Assembly (NCBI GenBank): GCA_019638115.1 | Contig: JAHBUK010000007.1 | Location: 1 to 64,000, forward strand | Source of the DNA: Flavobacteriales bacterium | GTDB taxonomy: Bacteria > Bacteroidota > Bacteroidia > Flavobacteriales_F > PHOS-HE28 | Length of the DNA stretch: 64,000 bases | Direction: 5' to 3' | Shown: positions 42,551 through 50,733 of the stretch, one piece after another | Layout of the letters: each line of letters starts with the position of its first letter | How positions within the stretch are numbered: the stretch's first letter is position 1 | The notes under the pieces: generated by a model | Told to the model about the DNA's origin: nothing | The model's database searches: none | The model's input: the letters and a program-made list of their open reading frames with translations, nothing else | Translations under genes and position numbers: made by a program

Positions 42551-43423
42551 AAAGCGCGATCGCCAAAGCGGATCGTTCAGGTAGACTTTTCCGTACTCGG
42601 CTGCACAAGGGCACTTCTGCCGAATAGGCCGATCTGGGAAGACTCGACTATATGCGTCAACCCTTCTTTCCAAGTCGCTCTTTGTCATATGATCCTTGAA
42701 TGGCGCAGCGGACATGTTCAAGAAAGTCCACAAAAAGCCATCGGCAGCTTGCGTATCAATGAATGGAGAATTCAACCAGGCCGCAACAACTATCGACGGG
42801 GCGTGGATTGGAGGTCGCCAACCATCCCACATGCAAAAAGACATGTGGTACTTGAAGTGCATGCCCAGCATTCGCTCCGTCATATAGCATGCAGAGACGT
42901 TACCTGATTTCGTCCGCGGGTCGTCAATCGCAGCTTGGACGCTTTCGTAATTGCGATTGAACCAAATTGCCATGGCCAAAGCGAATGCAACACAGCCCGA
43001 TACTCCGACCACGAAAGACCGCCGCACCTTCCGGTCATTGCGTAAGTCGTACAGGTTGAACAAGATCTGGACGAGGAGGAAATGCGGCAAATAGCCAAGA
43101 ATTGCCAGCGGTTTGATCCACATGATGAAGGGCGCCCACCAGTTCATCATTCCAAGAAACATGATGCAATACACACAAGCGCACGCCGCGACACCGAAGG
43201 TGAAGAAGACAAGCTCGCGAATGGGGGTCAGAGAACGCCTTACCAACGGGTAAAGCACAACGGGAACGAAGACAATGACCAATAGGATCGAGGCCCAGAG
43301 CACCGGTCGACAGAAGAACTGATAGTGCATGTTTGCCCCGACCGCCACAGCGCACAACAGAGCGTTCATCAGACTGAGCCAACGCGAAGAAAGCAGGCTA
43401 CGAAGTCGTTGCCGGTATGACAT
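42536..43423 (-). CDS. Multi-pass membrane protein, paralogue 1
   Basis: A 295-residue protein with five or six hydrophobic segments (LMNALLCAVAVGANMHYQFF; VLWASILLVIVFVPVVLYPL; FTFGVAACACVYCIMFLGMM; SFVVGVSGCVAFALAMAIWF) and a soluble C-terminal part. Conserved blocks shared with the next gene are YMTERMLGMHFKYHMSFCMW, DGWRPPIHAP and KVYLNDPLWR. No known family. It lies between the full paaZ gene and a truncated paaZ copy, in the same orientation as both. The last residues (RSRFPRER) derive from overlap with repeat copy B. Confidence 0.78.
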   Translation of the reverse strand: MSYRQRLRSLLSSRWLSLMNALLCAVAVGANMHYQFFCRPVLWASILLVIVFVPVVLYPLVRRSLTPIRELVFFTFGVAACACVYCIMFLGMMNWWAPFIMWIKPLAILGYLPHFLLVQILFNLYDLRNDRKVRRSFVVGVSGCVAFALAMAIWFNRNYESVQAAIDDPRTKSGNVSACYMTERMLGMHFKYHMSFCMWDGWRPPIHAPSIVVAAWLNSPFIDTQAADGFLWTFLNMSAAPFKDHMTKSDLERRVDAYSRVFPDRPIRQKCPCAAEYGKVYLNDPLWRSRFPRER

Positions 43424-43450
43424 CGCGCCAAGAACGAACCGATTAATGAG

Positions 43451-43579
43451 TTAGTACTTGAAGTCGAGGCCGCCGGAGGAGGTGGAGGCGATGAATTCGC
43501 CGGTGGAGGCGTCGAGGAGTTCGGCTAGTTTTCCTGAACCGGCGACCCATTGGCCGGCGATGTAGTTCTGTAACTGCAT
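43451..43579 (-). pseudogene. Truncated copy of the paaZ 5' end (copy 2)
   Basis: The minus strand encodes MQLQNYIAGQWVAGSGKLAE then LLDASTGEFIASTSSGGLDF and stops after KY (42 codons). It matches the first 40 residues of PaaZ almost exactly, including synonymous detail. The rest of the gene is absent and the membrane-protein gene follows 27 bases downstream. Confidence 0.88.
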
Positions 43580-43688
43580 GTGTTTAATCCCGCCGATAGG
43601 CAGGGAGGACGAAGATCGGAAGGAATGCGGGAACGCGGATCACGCTGATCGGGCGGATGAACGCGGATCAAGCGAATGCAGGTCATTT

Positions 43689-43789
43689 GGGCGTGCCGGT
43701 GTTGAATGCACACCGTCGCGCTATCCGCAGTAGTCCGCACTCGTCGTGCCTCCTCGCTTGCGGGCTACTTGCTCCTATCGCTCACGCGG
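43689..43789. repeat. Structured dispersed element, copy C
   Basis: Begins gggcgtgccggtgttgaatg, with ggtgt pairing with acacc, then cgcgctatccgcagtagtcc and a second hairpin (gtagtccgca with tgcgggctac), ending gctcctatcgctcacgcgg. It is located 7 bases beyond the stop of membrane paralogue 2. Confidence 0.75.
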
Positions 43790-43795
43790 AATGCG

Positions 43796-44665
43796 CTATC
43801 GCCAAAGCGGATCATTCAGGTATTTGGCACTTTCTTCTTTTGCGCAAGTGCAGTTCTCGCGAAGTGGATGGTCCGGGAACACGTGTTGATAGATGATGAT
43901 CGCCCGTTCCAGCGAATACCGCTGACGCACATCCGTGAACACGAAACCGGGCCATGGTTCCCCTTCACAAGAATCCTCTAACCCTGCGTAACGCAAGGCG
44001 GGTTCGATCAGAACATTCAGCCAGAAAGCTGAGACGAGTGCAGGGTCGTGTAGCGGCGGGCGCCAGCCATCGTATGCACAGAATGAGAGATGATACTTCC
44101 AACTGATACCAAGCATCCGCTCTGACATGTAAGACTGAGATATTTCTGAAGCGGTTTCTGGACCACATCGAAGTGCATGGAAGACCGTTTTGACATTGAC
44201 GGTGAACCAAGCAGCCATGACCAAAGCGAATCCTGCTCCCGAAAGTAACGCGACTTTGAAACAAGCACGATCGATCAATCGGCGACGGGAGAAGACCAGC
44301 ACGACGATCTGAATGAGGAAGAAGTGGGGCACGTATGCGAGTATCGCAACGGGTCTAACAAGCGTCACTGGCAACGCCAGTAGATTCCACTCCCAGATGA
44401 ACAGGATGCAATAGAGACAGATGCAGGCCGCGCATCCGAAGAGGAACGAGAGGACACCTCGGAATTTCTGGACTCGTTCACGGTAGAGGTTGAAGAATAA
44501 GACCGGGGGAAATGACAAGACAAGTACAACAGTAGCCCAAGCCACCGGTCGGCAGAAGAACTGGAAGTAATGGTTGGCGGCCACAGCCGAACCTGCCAGC
44601 AGAATGTTCACAAGCGCCATCCACCGGGAATGGAACAAACCACTAAAGCGCTGGCGTAACGACAT
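43796..44665 (-). CDS. Multi-pass membrane protein, paralogue 2
   Basis: A 289-residue protein colinear with the one at 42536-43423: RQRFSGLFHSRWMALVNILL, ANHYFQFFCRPVAWATVVLV, YMSERMLGISWKYHLSFCAY, DGWRPPLHDP and KYLNDPLWR. It has the same hydrophobic profile. Divergence is considerable (only these blocks and scattered positions agree), so the duplication is not recent, whereas the flanking paaZ copies remain close. Function unknown. It lies 57 bases after the third paaZ-like start fragment. Confidence 0.78.
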   Translation of the reverse strand: MSLRQRFSGLFHSRWMALVNILLAGSAVAANHYFQFFCRPVAWATVVLVLSFPPVLFFNLYRERVQKFRGVLSFLFGCAACICLYCILFIWEWNLLALPVTLVRPVAILAYVPHFFLIQIVVLVFSRRRLIDRACFKVALLSGAGFALVMAAWFTVNVKTVFHALRCGPETASEISQSYMSERMLGISWKYHLSFCAYDGWRPPLHDPALVSAFWLNVLIEPALRYAGLEDSCEGEPWPGFVFTDVRQRYSLERAIIIYQHVFPDHPLRENCTCAKEESAKYLNDPLWR

Positions 44666-44721
44666 TTCGCCAACAACGGAACGGCGAAGGAATTAGTGCC
44701 CGCAGGCGAGCCTGACTGCCG

Positions 44722-44841
44722 TTAGGCAGTGCCGCCGAAGGAGGTGGTGGCAATGAACTCGCCGGTGGAGGCGTCGAGAAGTTCGGATTGTTTGTTGGAA
44801 CCAGCAACCCACTGACCTGCTGTGTAATTCTGAAGTTGCAT
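44722..44841 (-). pseudogene. Truncated copy of the paaZ 5' end (copy 3)
   Basis: The minus strand encodes MQLQNYTAGQWVAGSNKQSE then LLDASTGEFIATTSFGGTA and stops (39 codons). It is slightly more diverged from paaZ than copy 2, but retains a -7-like box, CACATTCG, 4 bases before the ATG. The stop lies in the loop of a short hairpin (actgcc/ggcagt). Confidence 0.85.
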
Positions 44842-44883
44842 AGGGCGAATGTGAGCGGAGGGGTTCCACCGGAATGGGCCCCG

Positions 44884-44934
44884 ATGGACACGGATGGACG
44901 CTGCCCGGCATCGGCAGCGTCCATCCGTGTCCAT
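44884..44934. repeat. Perfect 22-bp inverted repeat in a divergent promoter region
   Basis: Arms 44884-44905 and 44913-44934 (starting atggacacggatggacgctg) pair perfectly around a 7-base loop. It lies between the minus-strand paaZ fragment and the plus-strand antitoxin, so it may insulate the two promoters or bind a dimeric regulator. Confidence 0.75.
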
Positions 44935-44965
44935 TCCCGTCCATTGGATTTGGCCTTTACCCCAC

Positions 44966-44973
44966 TACTTTTG
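44966..44973 (+). promoter_or_regulatory. -7 box TACTTTTG of the ParE-type pair
   Basis: Exact TAnnTTTG, ending 18 bases before the ATG at 44992. A TTG at 44944-44946 lies 22 bases upstream, near the -33 distance. Confidence 0.6.
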
Positions 44974-44991
44974 GAAGAAGCCCCGCCCACC

Positions 44992-45360
44992 ATGGATCTG
45001 AAGACCCTCAAACTGGAACTGCTGGAGCGCATCACTCTACTGGAGGACGAACCGCGCTTGCTCGCCCTGAAGCGACTTCTTGACGGTCCGCCCACGTATG
45101 CGCTGCCGAATGACCACCTCACCGTGGTGCGCGAAGGCGCTGCGCCCTATCTGAAGCTGGAAGACCGGATGTACACTGCGGCGGAGGTGCGGGCGTTGGT
45201 GGAGGAAGTGCTCTCCACAGTTCCCGCTCCACCTGCGGAGGAGATCAGTGCCGAGGAACTCGCCGAGCTGGAGCGACGCCACCAGGCACGGCTGAGCGGT
45301 GAAAGCAAGGGTTCATCGCGCAAGGACTCCATGGAGCGCTTGCGTTCCCGGCGCCCATGA
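44992..45360 (+). CDS. Antitoxin of a ParE-type pair
   Basis: A 122-residue protein: MDLKTLKLELLERITLLEDE, PRLLALKRLLDGPP, then YTAAEVRALVEEVLSTVPAP and a charged tail (EEISAEELAELERRHQARLS). The N-terminal block is shared with the gene at 45678. Its stop (TGA 45358-45360) overlaps the ATG of the toxin gene at 45357. The helical, charged C-terminus fits toxin binding. Confidence 0.78.
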   Translation: MDLKTLKLELLERITLLEDEPRLLALKRLLDGPPTYALPNDHLTVVREGAAPYLKLEDRMYTAAEVRALVEEVLSTVPAPPAEEISAEELAELERRHQARLSGESKGSSRKDSMERLRSRRP

Positions 45361-45650
45361 GCTACACGCTGATCGTGCAGCCCGAAGCGGAAGCGGATGC
45401 CGCTTCGATTTTCGATGATCTGGAGGAGATAAGCCCAGGCTTGGGTCATCGCTTCCTCGATGCATTGGATGATCTGTACATCTACATCGAACAGTTCCCT
45501 TTTGGTTTCCAGAAGCGCTACAAGGACTACCGCCATGGCTACCTGAGGCGCTTCCCATACCGTGTGGTCTATCTGGTGGAGGGTGAGGGGATCTACGTCT
45601 ATCAGGTACGGCACACGCACCGGAACGTGGATCCGGAGTTCGGGCCGTGA
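45357..45650 (+). CDS. ParE/RelE-type toxin
   Basis: A 97-residue toxin: YTLIVQPEAEADAASIFDDL, GHRFLDALDDLYIYIEQFPF, RHGYLRRFPYRVVYLVEGEG and IYVYQVRHTHRNVD follow the ParE/RelE fold, with the FPYRVVY strand and the late H-T-H-R segment. ATG at 45357 overlaps the antitoxin stop (ATGA). Frame is intact. ParE-type toxins act on gyrase, RelE-types on mRNA; the subgroup cannot be fixed here. Confidence 0.87.
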   Translation: MSYTLIVQPEAEADAASIFDDLEEISPGLGHRFLDALDDLYIYIEQFPFGFQKRYKDYRHGYLRRFPYRVVYLVEGEGIYVYQVRHTHRNVDPEFGP

Positions 45651-45653
45651 CCG

Positions 45654-45661
45654 TAGCTTTG
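45654..45661 (+). promoter_or_regulatory. -7 box TAGCTTTG of the orphan antitoxin paralogue
   Basis: Exact TAnnTTTG, just after the toxin stop and ending 16 bases before the ATG at 45678, so the paralogue has its own promoter. Confidence 0.55.
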
Positions 45662-45677
45662 GTCAACACTACACGCT

Positions 45678-46121
45678 ATGGACCTCAAGACCACCAAACA
45701 AAAGATCCTTGATCACATCGCCAAGATCGACGATAAGCCCCGCTTGCTTGCGCTCAAGCGTTGGTGCGACCGCCAGGACCAATACTTCGATCGCAATTGG
45801 AAGGTGGTGCCACCCAGCATAGCAGTGGATAGTGAACTGCCGATGTTCCGGGTGACGAAGAAGAGCTACACCGCAGCCGAGGTGCGCGTGCTGCTCGATG
45901 AGGTGCGCCTTACGTTCGAGAGCGATGAGCAGGCTCCCTTCCTTTCCCAAAAGGAGATCGCCAGGCTGGACAAGGATGCTGCCGACATGAAGAGCGGCAA
46001 GGTGAAAGGGATCCCATGGGAAGAGGTGAAGAAGCGGTTGGAGAAGAAGATCAGCAAAGCCAAAGCGGCACCGAAGAAGGCCGCTGCAAAGGCCAGCACG
46101 GCATCGAAACGCTCGCGTTAG
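45678..46121 (+). CDS. Antitoxin paralogue without toxin, with a Lys/Ala-rich tail
   Basis: A 147-residue protein whose N-terminus (MDLKTTKQKILDHIAKIDDK, PRLLALKRWCDRQDQ) and middle (YTAAEVRVLLDEVRLTFESD) match the antitoxin at 44992. No toxin follows; instead the protein extends into a basic tail, KAKAAPKKAAAKASTASKRS, like the nucleic-acid-binding tails of histone-like proteins. It may act as a free antitoxin or DNA-binding regulator of the neighbouring pair. Confidence 0.72.
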   Translation: MDLKTTKQKILDHIAKIDDKPRLLALKRWCDRQDQYFDRNWKVVPPSIAVDSELPMFRVTKKSYTAAEVRVLLDEVRLTFESDEQAPFLSQKEIARLDKDAADMKSGKVKGIPWEEVKKRLEKKISKAKAAPKKAAAKASTASKRSR

Positions 46122-46150
46122 CTGTTCGCTGCGTCAGGTCGATGCTGCGC

Positions 46151-47377
46151 TCACTGCACGACCACCTTTCCGGAGCGCGACACACCCTGCAGGTCCGAAT
46201 AGCGCCACAACAAAATTCCTGAAGGGCAGGCCATCCGCGTCTGGCTTCCGTTGATGGGTTCATTCACGAGCAGGCGTCCCTGAACATCCATCAGTTGGAA
46301 CGTGCCGCCTTGTCCTGGAACGGCCACATCGACCGAGCCCGGTGTGCTGGAACCTACGCTGATCGCCCCTGCCTTCGTCAATTCATCCAACCCCACCGCC
46401 ATATCGAAGGTGAAGGTCCGTGTATCGCTATTACCGCACGGGTCGTTGTAGGTGTGTGTCACCACGAAGGAACCGGAGTTCTCGAAGGTGAAGGTCACCG
46501 TGCCCGTGGTGAAGCTCTGGCCGTTGGTGCAGGTCCATAGGTGTTCGCCTGCGCCGTTGTGGATCAGCGTCACGAAGTCCGGTCCCAGCTGAAAGCCATC
46601 GAGCAAGGCATCGGTGCCGTTGGGCAGGTCCAGGTTCCATGTCTCGAATTCATCCAACACCGTGCTGCTGGCGATGCCGCGCAAAGTGGCCGCCGTGGCG
46701 GGATCCAATGAGCTGTTGAAGGTAGCCGCCGTGCAGGACTCGTGGAACAGCGTGCAGTAGAACACACAGGCCGCGAGGTAGGTGCCCGCAACGGAAGGGT
46801 GGCTGCCGTCGGCTACATACAAATTGATCTCCGGATGCTCGGCACGCACCGTGCCCCACGCCACACCAACGGGCGATGTCCATGCATCGTTGAAGTTCGC
46901 CAGCGTTACATAGTTGTTCCGCAACGCTTGCTGCATGCCTTCGTAGGTACACATGAAGGGGTAGTTGGCGCAGTACTGCGGATCACCGTTCTCGCGGCCC
47001 CAGGTCATGTACAGCACCGGGTAGGTGCATTCCCAGTTCGCTTCGATCTCGGCCATCAGTTGCAGCATGCCGTACTCGGTGCTGGTCACATCACTCGGCA
47101 GCGCTCCGAGTTGACTTTGTTCCTGCATCACCACGAAATCCCACGGCTGCGCGTTGATCGCATCCAACGTAGGCGTGTAGGTGGAGTGTTGGTACAAGGT
47201 GTATCCGCCCGGCGCGGAACTCTGCACGGTCACTGTTTCACCAAGCGAAAGGGCCAATTGCCTGAAGGTGTTCGGCAGGTCGTTCGAGTAGATGTAGCTG
47301 TTGCCGATGAAGAGCACCGAGGTCTGCGCCTGTGCAGGCAGTGCACAAACAAGAAGTAGGAGAGAGGCCATTCGCAT
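46151..47377 (-). CDS. Secreted SGNH-hydrolase-like protein with T9SS sorting domain
   Basis: A 408-residue exported protein. After a signal peptide (MRMASLLLLVCALPAQAQ) comes an SGNH/DUF4886-like domain: block I FIGNSYIYSNDLP, later DGSHPSVAGTYLAACVFYCT with the D-x-x-H pair. A PKD-like strand region (GTVTFTFENSGSFVVTHTYN) and a C-terminal T9SS tail (MDVQGRLLVNEPINGSQ, SGKVVVQ) follow. It may be a surface esterase. TAGCTTTA ends 4 bases before the ATG at 47377. Confidence 0.82.
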   Translation of the reverse strand: MRMASLLLLVCALPAQAQTSVLFIGNSYIYSNDLPNTFRQLALSLGETVTVQSSAPGGYTLYQHSTYTPTLDAINAQPWDFVVMQEQSQLGALPSDVTSTEYGMLQLMAEIEANWECTYPVLYMTWGRENGDPQYCANYPFMCTYEGMQQALRNNYVTLANFNDAWTSPVGVAWGTVRAEHPEINLYVADGSHPSVAGTYLAACVFYCTLFHESCTAATFNSSLDPATAATLRGIASSTVLDEFETWNLDLPNGTDALLDGFQLGPDFVTLIHNGAGEHLWTCTNGQSFTTGTVTFTFENSGSFVVTHTYNDPCGNSDTRTFTFDMAVGLDELTKAGAISVGSSTPGSVDVAVPGQGGTFQLMDVQGRLLVNEPINGSQTRMACPSGILLWRYSDLQGVSRSGKVVVQ

Positions 47378-47381
47378 GGCG

Positions 47382-47389
47382 TAAAGCTA
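47382..47389 (-). promoter_or_regulatory. -7-like box TAGCTTTA
   Basis: One mismatch from TAnnTTTG, ending 4 bases before the ATG of the SGNH-like gene. Confidence 0.5.
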
Positions 47390-47540
47390 TCGGGTCGGCC
47401 ACTCCGGTGGACTCTACGATGTTGGGATACCTGGAACGGTTGTTATTCCATGAACGTGTATGGGCGCGCATGGTCTGGGCCTCCATTGATATCGGATCAT
47501 CATAAAGGTGGTATTCCGATGAGAAGAGACTTGCAACACC

Positions 47541-48929
47541 TTACGGCACCTGCTCATACCGCACTGCGGTAGGCACAGATCCACCGATCGTCTGCAGGAT
47601 GATGTCGCGGTCATTGTCCGTGCCGGTGTATTTCACCACGCCATCCAAGTTCACGTCCGACCGGTAGTATCCGCTGACCGTGCTCGTCGGCACGGTCCCA
47701 CCTATGTCCATCAGCACCTTGTCGCGATCGTTGCCATTTCCAGTGTACTGCACATCGCGCCAGCTCTCGCCCGAACTCCATGCGTTGCCGGCCCACAACG
47801 TCCGTGTGGTGCCTACGGTCTTCCGTGCTGGGCCTACTTCGCTACCTACGTTGGCATAAAGTGCGGTGCCCGCTGCCCGTGTATCGAATACGGTAGGTGC
47901 TGCGGAAAGAGCGAGGGGTGTTGCGCTCATTACGCCCAGGTGGTTCCAATGCCGCACGATCACCCAGCAGTTGCCACTTTTCAGGGGCAGCAGCACAGGC
48001 GAAGTGCCATCCATGTCCACGATGTCGCCATCGCGTTGGATCAGTGCGTTGCGCACGGCATAGGTCTCATAGGTCTGGAACCCTTGGCCGAGCGTAGTGG
48101 TCACATCAGGTTTGCCGAATCGCAGTTCGATCGTGATCCAATCCACGATGGCGTTGTTGCCCGTCACGTTCAATACACCAGCACCGATCGTTTCACCACC
48201 CACGGGCATGGTGGCCGCTGCTGCGGGGCTCATCGGTTGCGCAGCAGGAATAACGCCCGCCATGCGCAGGTCATCGCGCATCAGGTTGGCAGCGGGCACA
48301 TACGCACCATCCAACCAGGCCTGCGCATTCAGCCGTGCGCCGCTGCCTTCGACCACTATGGACATGTTGTCGAAGTGTACCACGCCATTGCCACCTCCGA
48401 AGGTGTGCGCACCGAAACCGAGGGCGAATACATGCCCGGCAGGTAGTGTCGGCACGGTCACCGAGCCGGGGAATTGCTCCCAACTGGCGATCGGGTTGCC
48501 ACCACCCAGGCTGATGTTCGTTTCGGGAAAGTGCATGTTGCCGTCACCGTCGATGGTCACGGCATACGGAAGCACGACAGCACCCGAAGGAAGCGGTGTT
48601 CCCACTTCAAGCCGGGCCATGAATTTGAAGCGCACCACATCTCCAGCGTTCACCCCTGGAAGTGGTTGGTAGAATCGGGGAGAAGGTGTCCATCCACCTT
48701 CGGGATCTTCGGAAGGGCACAGCGGAAAGACCGTGGAAGTGGCCTGGATGGCGATGGCGAACGCCCCACCGTGAGGTGCCGTTGAGGGTGTGGTCCAGGT
48801 AAGCTCGGAGCAGTGCATCACCCAGCCCATACCTCCCTGCTCAAAGCCAGGGTCTTGAAATTGAGCATGCAAGGCCAACGGCAGCAAGGCTAACAGACCC
48901 GAGAAGAGGTGGTGAAGGGATGATCTCAT
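47541..48929 (-). CDS. Secreted protein with carbohydrate-binding-like and dockerin-like ends
   Basis: A 462-residue protein with a signal peptide (MRSSLHHLFSGLLALLPLAL, then HAQFQ). The first 180 residues form a beta-sandwich resembling a carbohydrate-binding module (NLVNGGFEQ-like start DPGFEQGGMGWVMH; VVHFDNMSIVVEG at its end). The C-terminus has two calcium-loop-like repeats, DVQYTGNGNDRDKVLMDIGG and DVNLDGVVKYTGTDNDRDII, as in the dockerin-like tails of some Bacteroidota secreted proteins. No enzyme motif is seen; a structural or adhesive role is possible. Confidence 0.72.
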   Translation of the reverse strand: MRSSLHHLFSGLLALLPLALHAQFQDPGFEQGGMGWVMHCSELTWTTPSTAPHGGAFAIAIQATSTVFPLCPSEDPEGGWTPSPRFYQPLPGVNAGDVVRFKFMARLEVGTPLPSGAVVLPYAVTIDGDGNMHFPETNISLGGGNPIASWEQFPGSVTVPTLPAGHVFALGFGAHTFGGGNGVVHFDNMSIVVEGSGARLNAQAWLDGAYVPAANLMRDDLRMAGVIPAAQPMSPAAAATMPVGGETIGAGVLNVTGNNAIVDWITIELRFGKPDVTTTLGQGFQTYETYAVRNALIQRDGDIVDMDGTSPVLLPLKSGNCWVIVRHWNHLGVMSATPLALSAAPTVFDTRAAGTALYANVGSEVGPARKTVGTTRTLWAGNAWSSGESWRDVQYTGNGNDRDKVLMDIGGTVPTSTVSGYYRSDVNLDGVVKYTGTDNDRDIILQTIGGSVPTAVRYEQVP

Positions 48930-49106
48930 GCAGATGAGACGGATAAGCGTGAAATGGTTGCTAATGAGAGCGGATCGGTCTGAACAGCGAAGTCGATCGT
49001 GGTCAATAGGGCGCGAATATCATTGGTCAACGGGCCGCTCCACATGCGTTTCGACCATCTGTGGATAAGGGTCGTCCAGTTTCGGACGAATGCTCACTTT
49101 GGCACT

Positions 49107-50066
49107 GTGCGATCAGCCAGCCCCAGCTATATCGTCCTTCTTCGCCTACGATGGTTCCAACTGCAAGGTGCTTTCCCTGTGTACGGTGTCGCGCTATTGG
49201 GAGCAGCGGTCCTGGTAATGGTCGTGTTGCTGCATTCCGCGGTCCAAAACGACGCGTCGCTCGTGCCTTACATCGCCGGTGGTGCGGCGCTCACGCTCTG
49301 GGGTTTCCACCAGCGTCGTGGTGATCATGCTTTTCTGCTCAGGCACGTGCCCCACGCGCGGCAGGCCATGGCCGTGGAGTACGCGGTGATGCTGTTACCG
49401 GTTGTAGTTGTGTTGCTTGCGGGCGGTGCATGGAAGTGGGCTCCGGTAGTGGCGGCGTTGGTGCTCATGGCTTGGTTGCCAGTGGTGCAGGGTGGCGGCG
49501 TGCGTGGCATCTGGTTACGCCCCTTGGTGCCCGCGCAGTTCTTCGAATGGAAGAGCTTCGTGCAGCACACCCATCCGTTCGGTCTGCTGCTCTGGACGGC
49601 CGCGCTGGCCTTCTGCTGGCTGCCGGTATTGCCCTTGTTCCTGCTGGGCATCATCGCGCTGATGCTGGCTTCGGCACAAGAACATTGCGAACCACGCGCC
49701 ATGCTGCTGGCCACCGCCGCGGATGCCCGTTCACTCCTGCGCATCAAGGTCCGGAGCGCTGTGCGGCTGATGACCGTGATCCTTCTGCCGGTGCTTGTTG
49801 CGGTCACCATTTTTCAGCCTGACTGGTGGTGGATACACGCGCTCTTCGGTGTGGGCATGGTGGTGCTGGTGGCTTATGCCATCGTGCTGAAGTACGCCAA
49901 CTACCGCCCCAACAACCGTTTGGAGGCCAACGGTGCCAACGTATCGGTGGCCGCGCTCTTCGCCATCCTGCCCGGTCTTTCGCTGGTGCCGCTCGTGATG
50001 CTCCTCACCGAATGGCCCAAGGCCCGCGCCAACCTCAACGCCTACTTCCATGCTCACCATCACTGA
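49107..50066 (+). CDS. Membrane protein, likely ABC transporter permease
   Basis: About 319 residues with several hydrophobic helices (VYGVALLGAAVLVMVVLLHS; VEYAVMLLPVVVVLLAGGAW; LPVLPLFLLGIIALMLASAQ; LMTVILLPVLVAVTIF). It overlaps the downstream ABC ATPase gene by 17 bases, so it is almost certainly the membrane subunit of that exporter. The start is uncertain: the frame is open from 48999, but a GTG at 49107 follows TCACTTTG at the leaderless spacing, which I prefer. Confidence 0.75.
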   Translation: MRSASPSYIVLLRLRWFQLQGAFPVYGVALLGAAVLVMVVLLHSAVQNDASLVPYIAGGAALTLWGFHQRRGDHAFLLRHVPHARQAMAVEYAVMLLPVVVVLLAGGAWKWAPVVAALVLMAWLPVVQGGGVRGIWLRPLVPAQFFEWKSFVQHTHPFGLLLWTAALAFCWLPVLPLFLLGIIALMLASAQEHCEPRAMLLATAADARSLLRIKVRSAVRLMTVILLPVLVAVTIFQPDWWWIHALFGVGMVVLVAYAIVLKYANYRPNNRLEANGANVSVAALFAILPGLSLVPLVMLLTEWPKARANLNAYFHAHHH

Positions 50067-50733
50067 CCTCCGCTTCGCCTACGGGGACCGCACCGTGCTG
50101 GACATCCCCACCTGCACCATGGCGCCCGGCGTACACGGCATCGTGGGCCTCAACGGCGCTGGCAAGAGCACCTTGCTCAACGCGCTCTATGGCTTTGGTC
50201 GCAATACGGAAGCACGCGTGGAATGGAACGGCACCACCATGGGGCATACGAACACGGCCTTCCAAGAGGCGGAGAACTACTTCCATCCGGGCATCACGGG
50301 ACGCGAGTATCTGGAACTCTTCATGAGCGCTAAGGGCGCGAAGGATGTGCAGCTATTGAACGAACTGCTGGAGGTACCGCTGGATACGCTCATCAGCACT
50401 TACTCCACCGGCATGAAGCGGAAGTTGACCCTGCTCGGCGCGCTCTGCCTGGACCGCGAAGTACTACTGCTGGACGAGCCGATGAACGGGCTGGACCTGG
50501 CATCGGTGCGCGTGTTGGAGGCGATCATCAAGCGCTTGACAGAAAACGGGCGCACTGTGGTTATCACCTCACATGTGCTCGGTCCGCTGGTGACGCTCTG
50601 TGATCACATCCACCTATTGCAGCACGGCTGTTTCACCCGCACCTTCGAGCGCGGAAATACCGATGGGCTGGAAGAGGAGTTGTTCGCCGACATGGACAAA
50701 CACGTGAACGAAGTGGTCGCTCGCTGGAAATGA
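50050..50733 (+). CDS. ABC transporter ATP-binding protein
   Basis: A 227-residue ATPase: Walker A GLNGAGKSTLLNAL, Q-loop region NTAFQEAENYF, signature STYSTGMKRKLTLLGAL, Walker B VLLLDEPMNGLDLAS, and H-loop TSHVLGPL. It pairs with the overlapping permease upstream. The signature reads YSTGM in place of LSGGQ, as in many exporters of this type. Substrate unknown. Confidence 0.93.
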   Translation: MLTITDLRFAYGDRTVLDIPTCTMAPGVHGIVGLNGAGKSTLLNALYGFGRNTEARVEWNGTTMGHTNTAFQEAENYFHPGITGREYLELFMSAKGAKDVQLLNELLEVPLDTLISTYSTGMKRKLTLLGALCLDREVLLLDEPMNGLDLASVRVLEAIIKRLTENGRTVVITSHVLGPLVTLCDHIHLLQHGCFTRTFERGNTDGLEEELFADMDKHVNEVVARWK

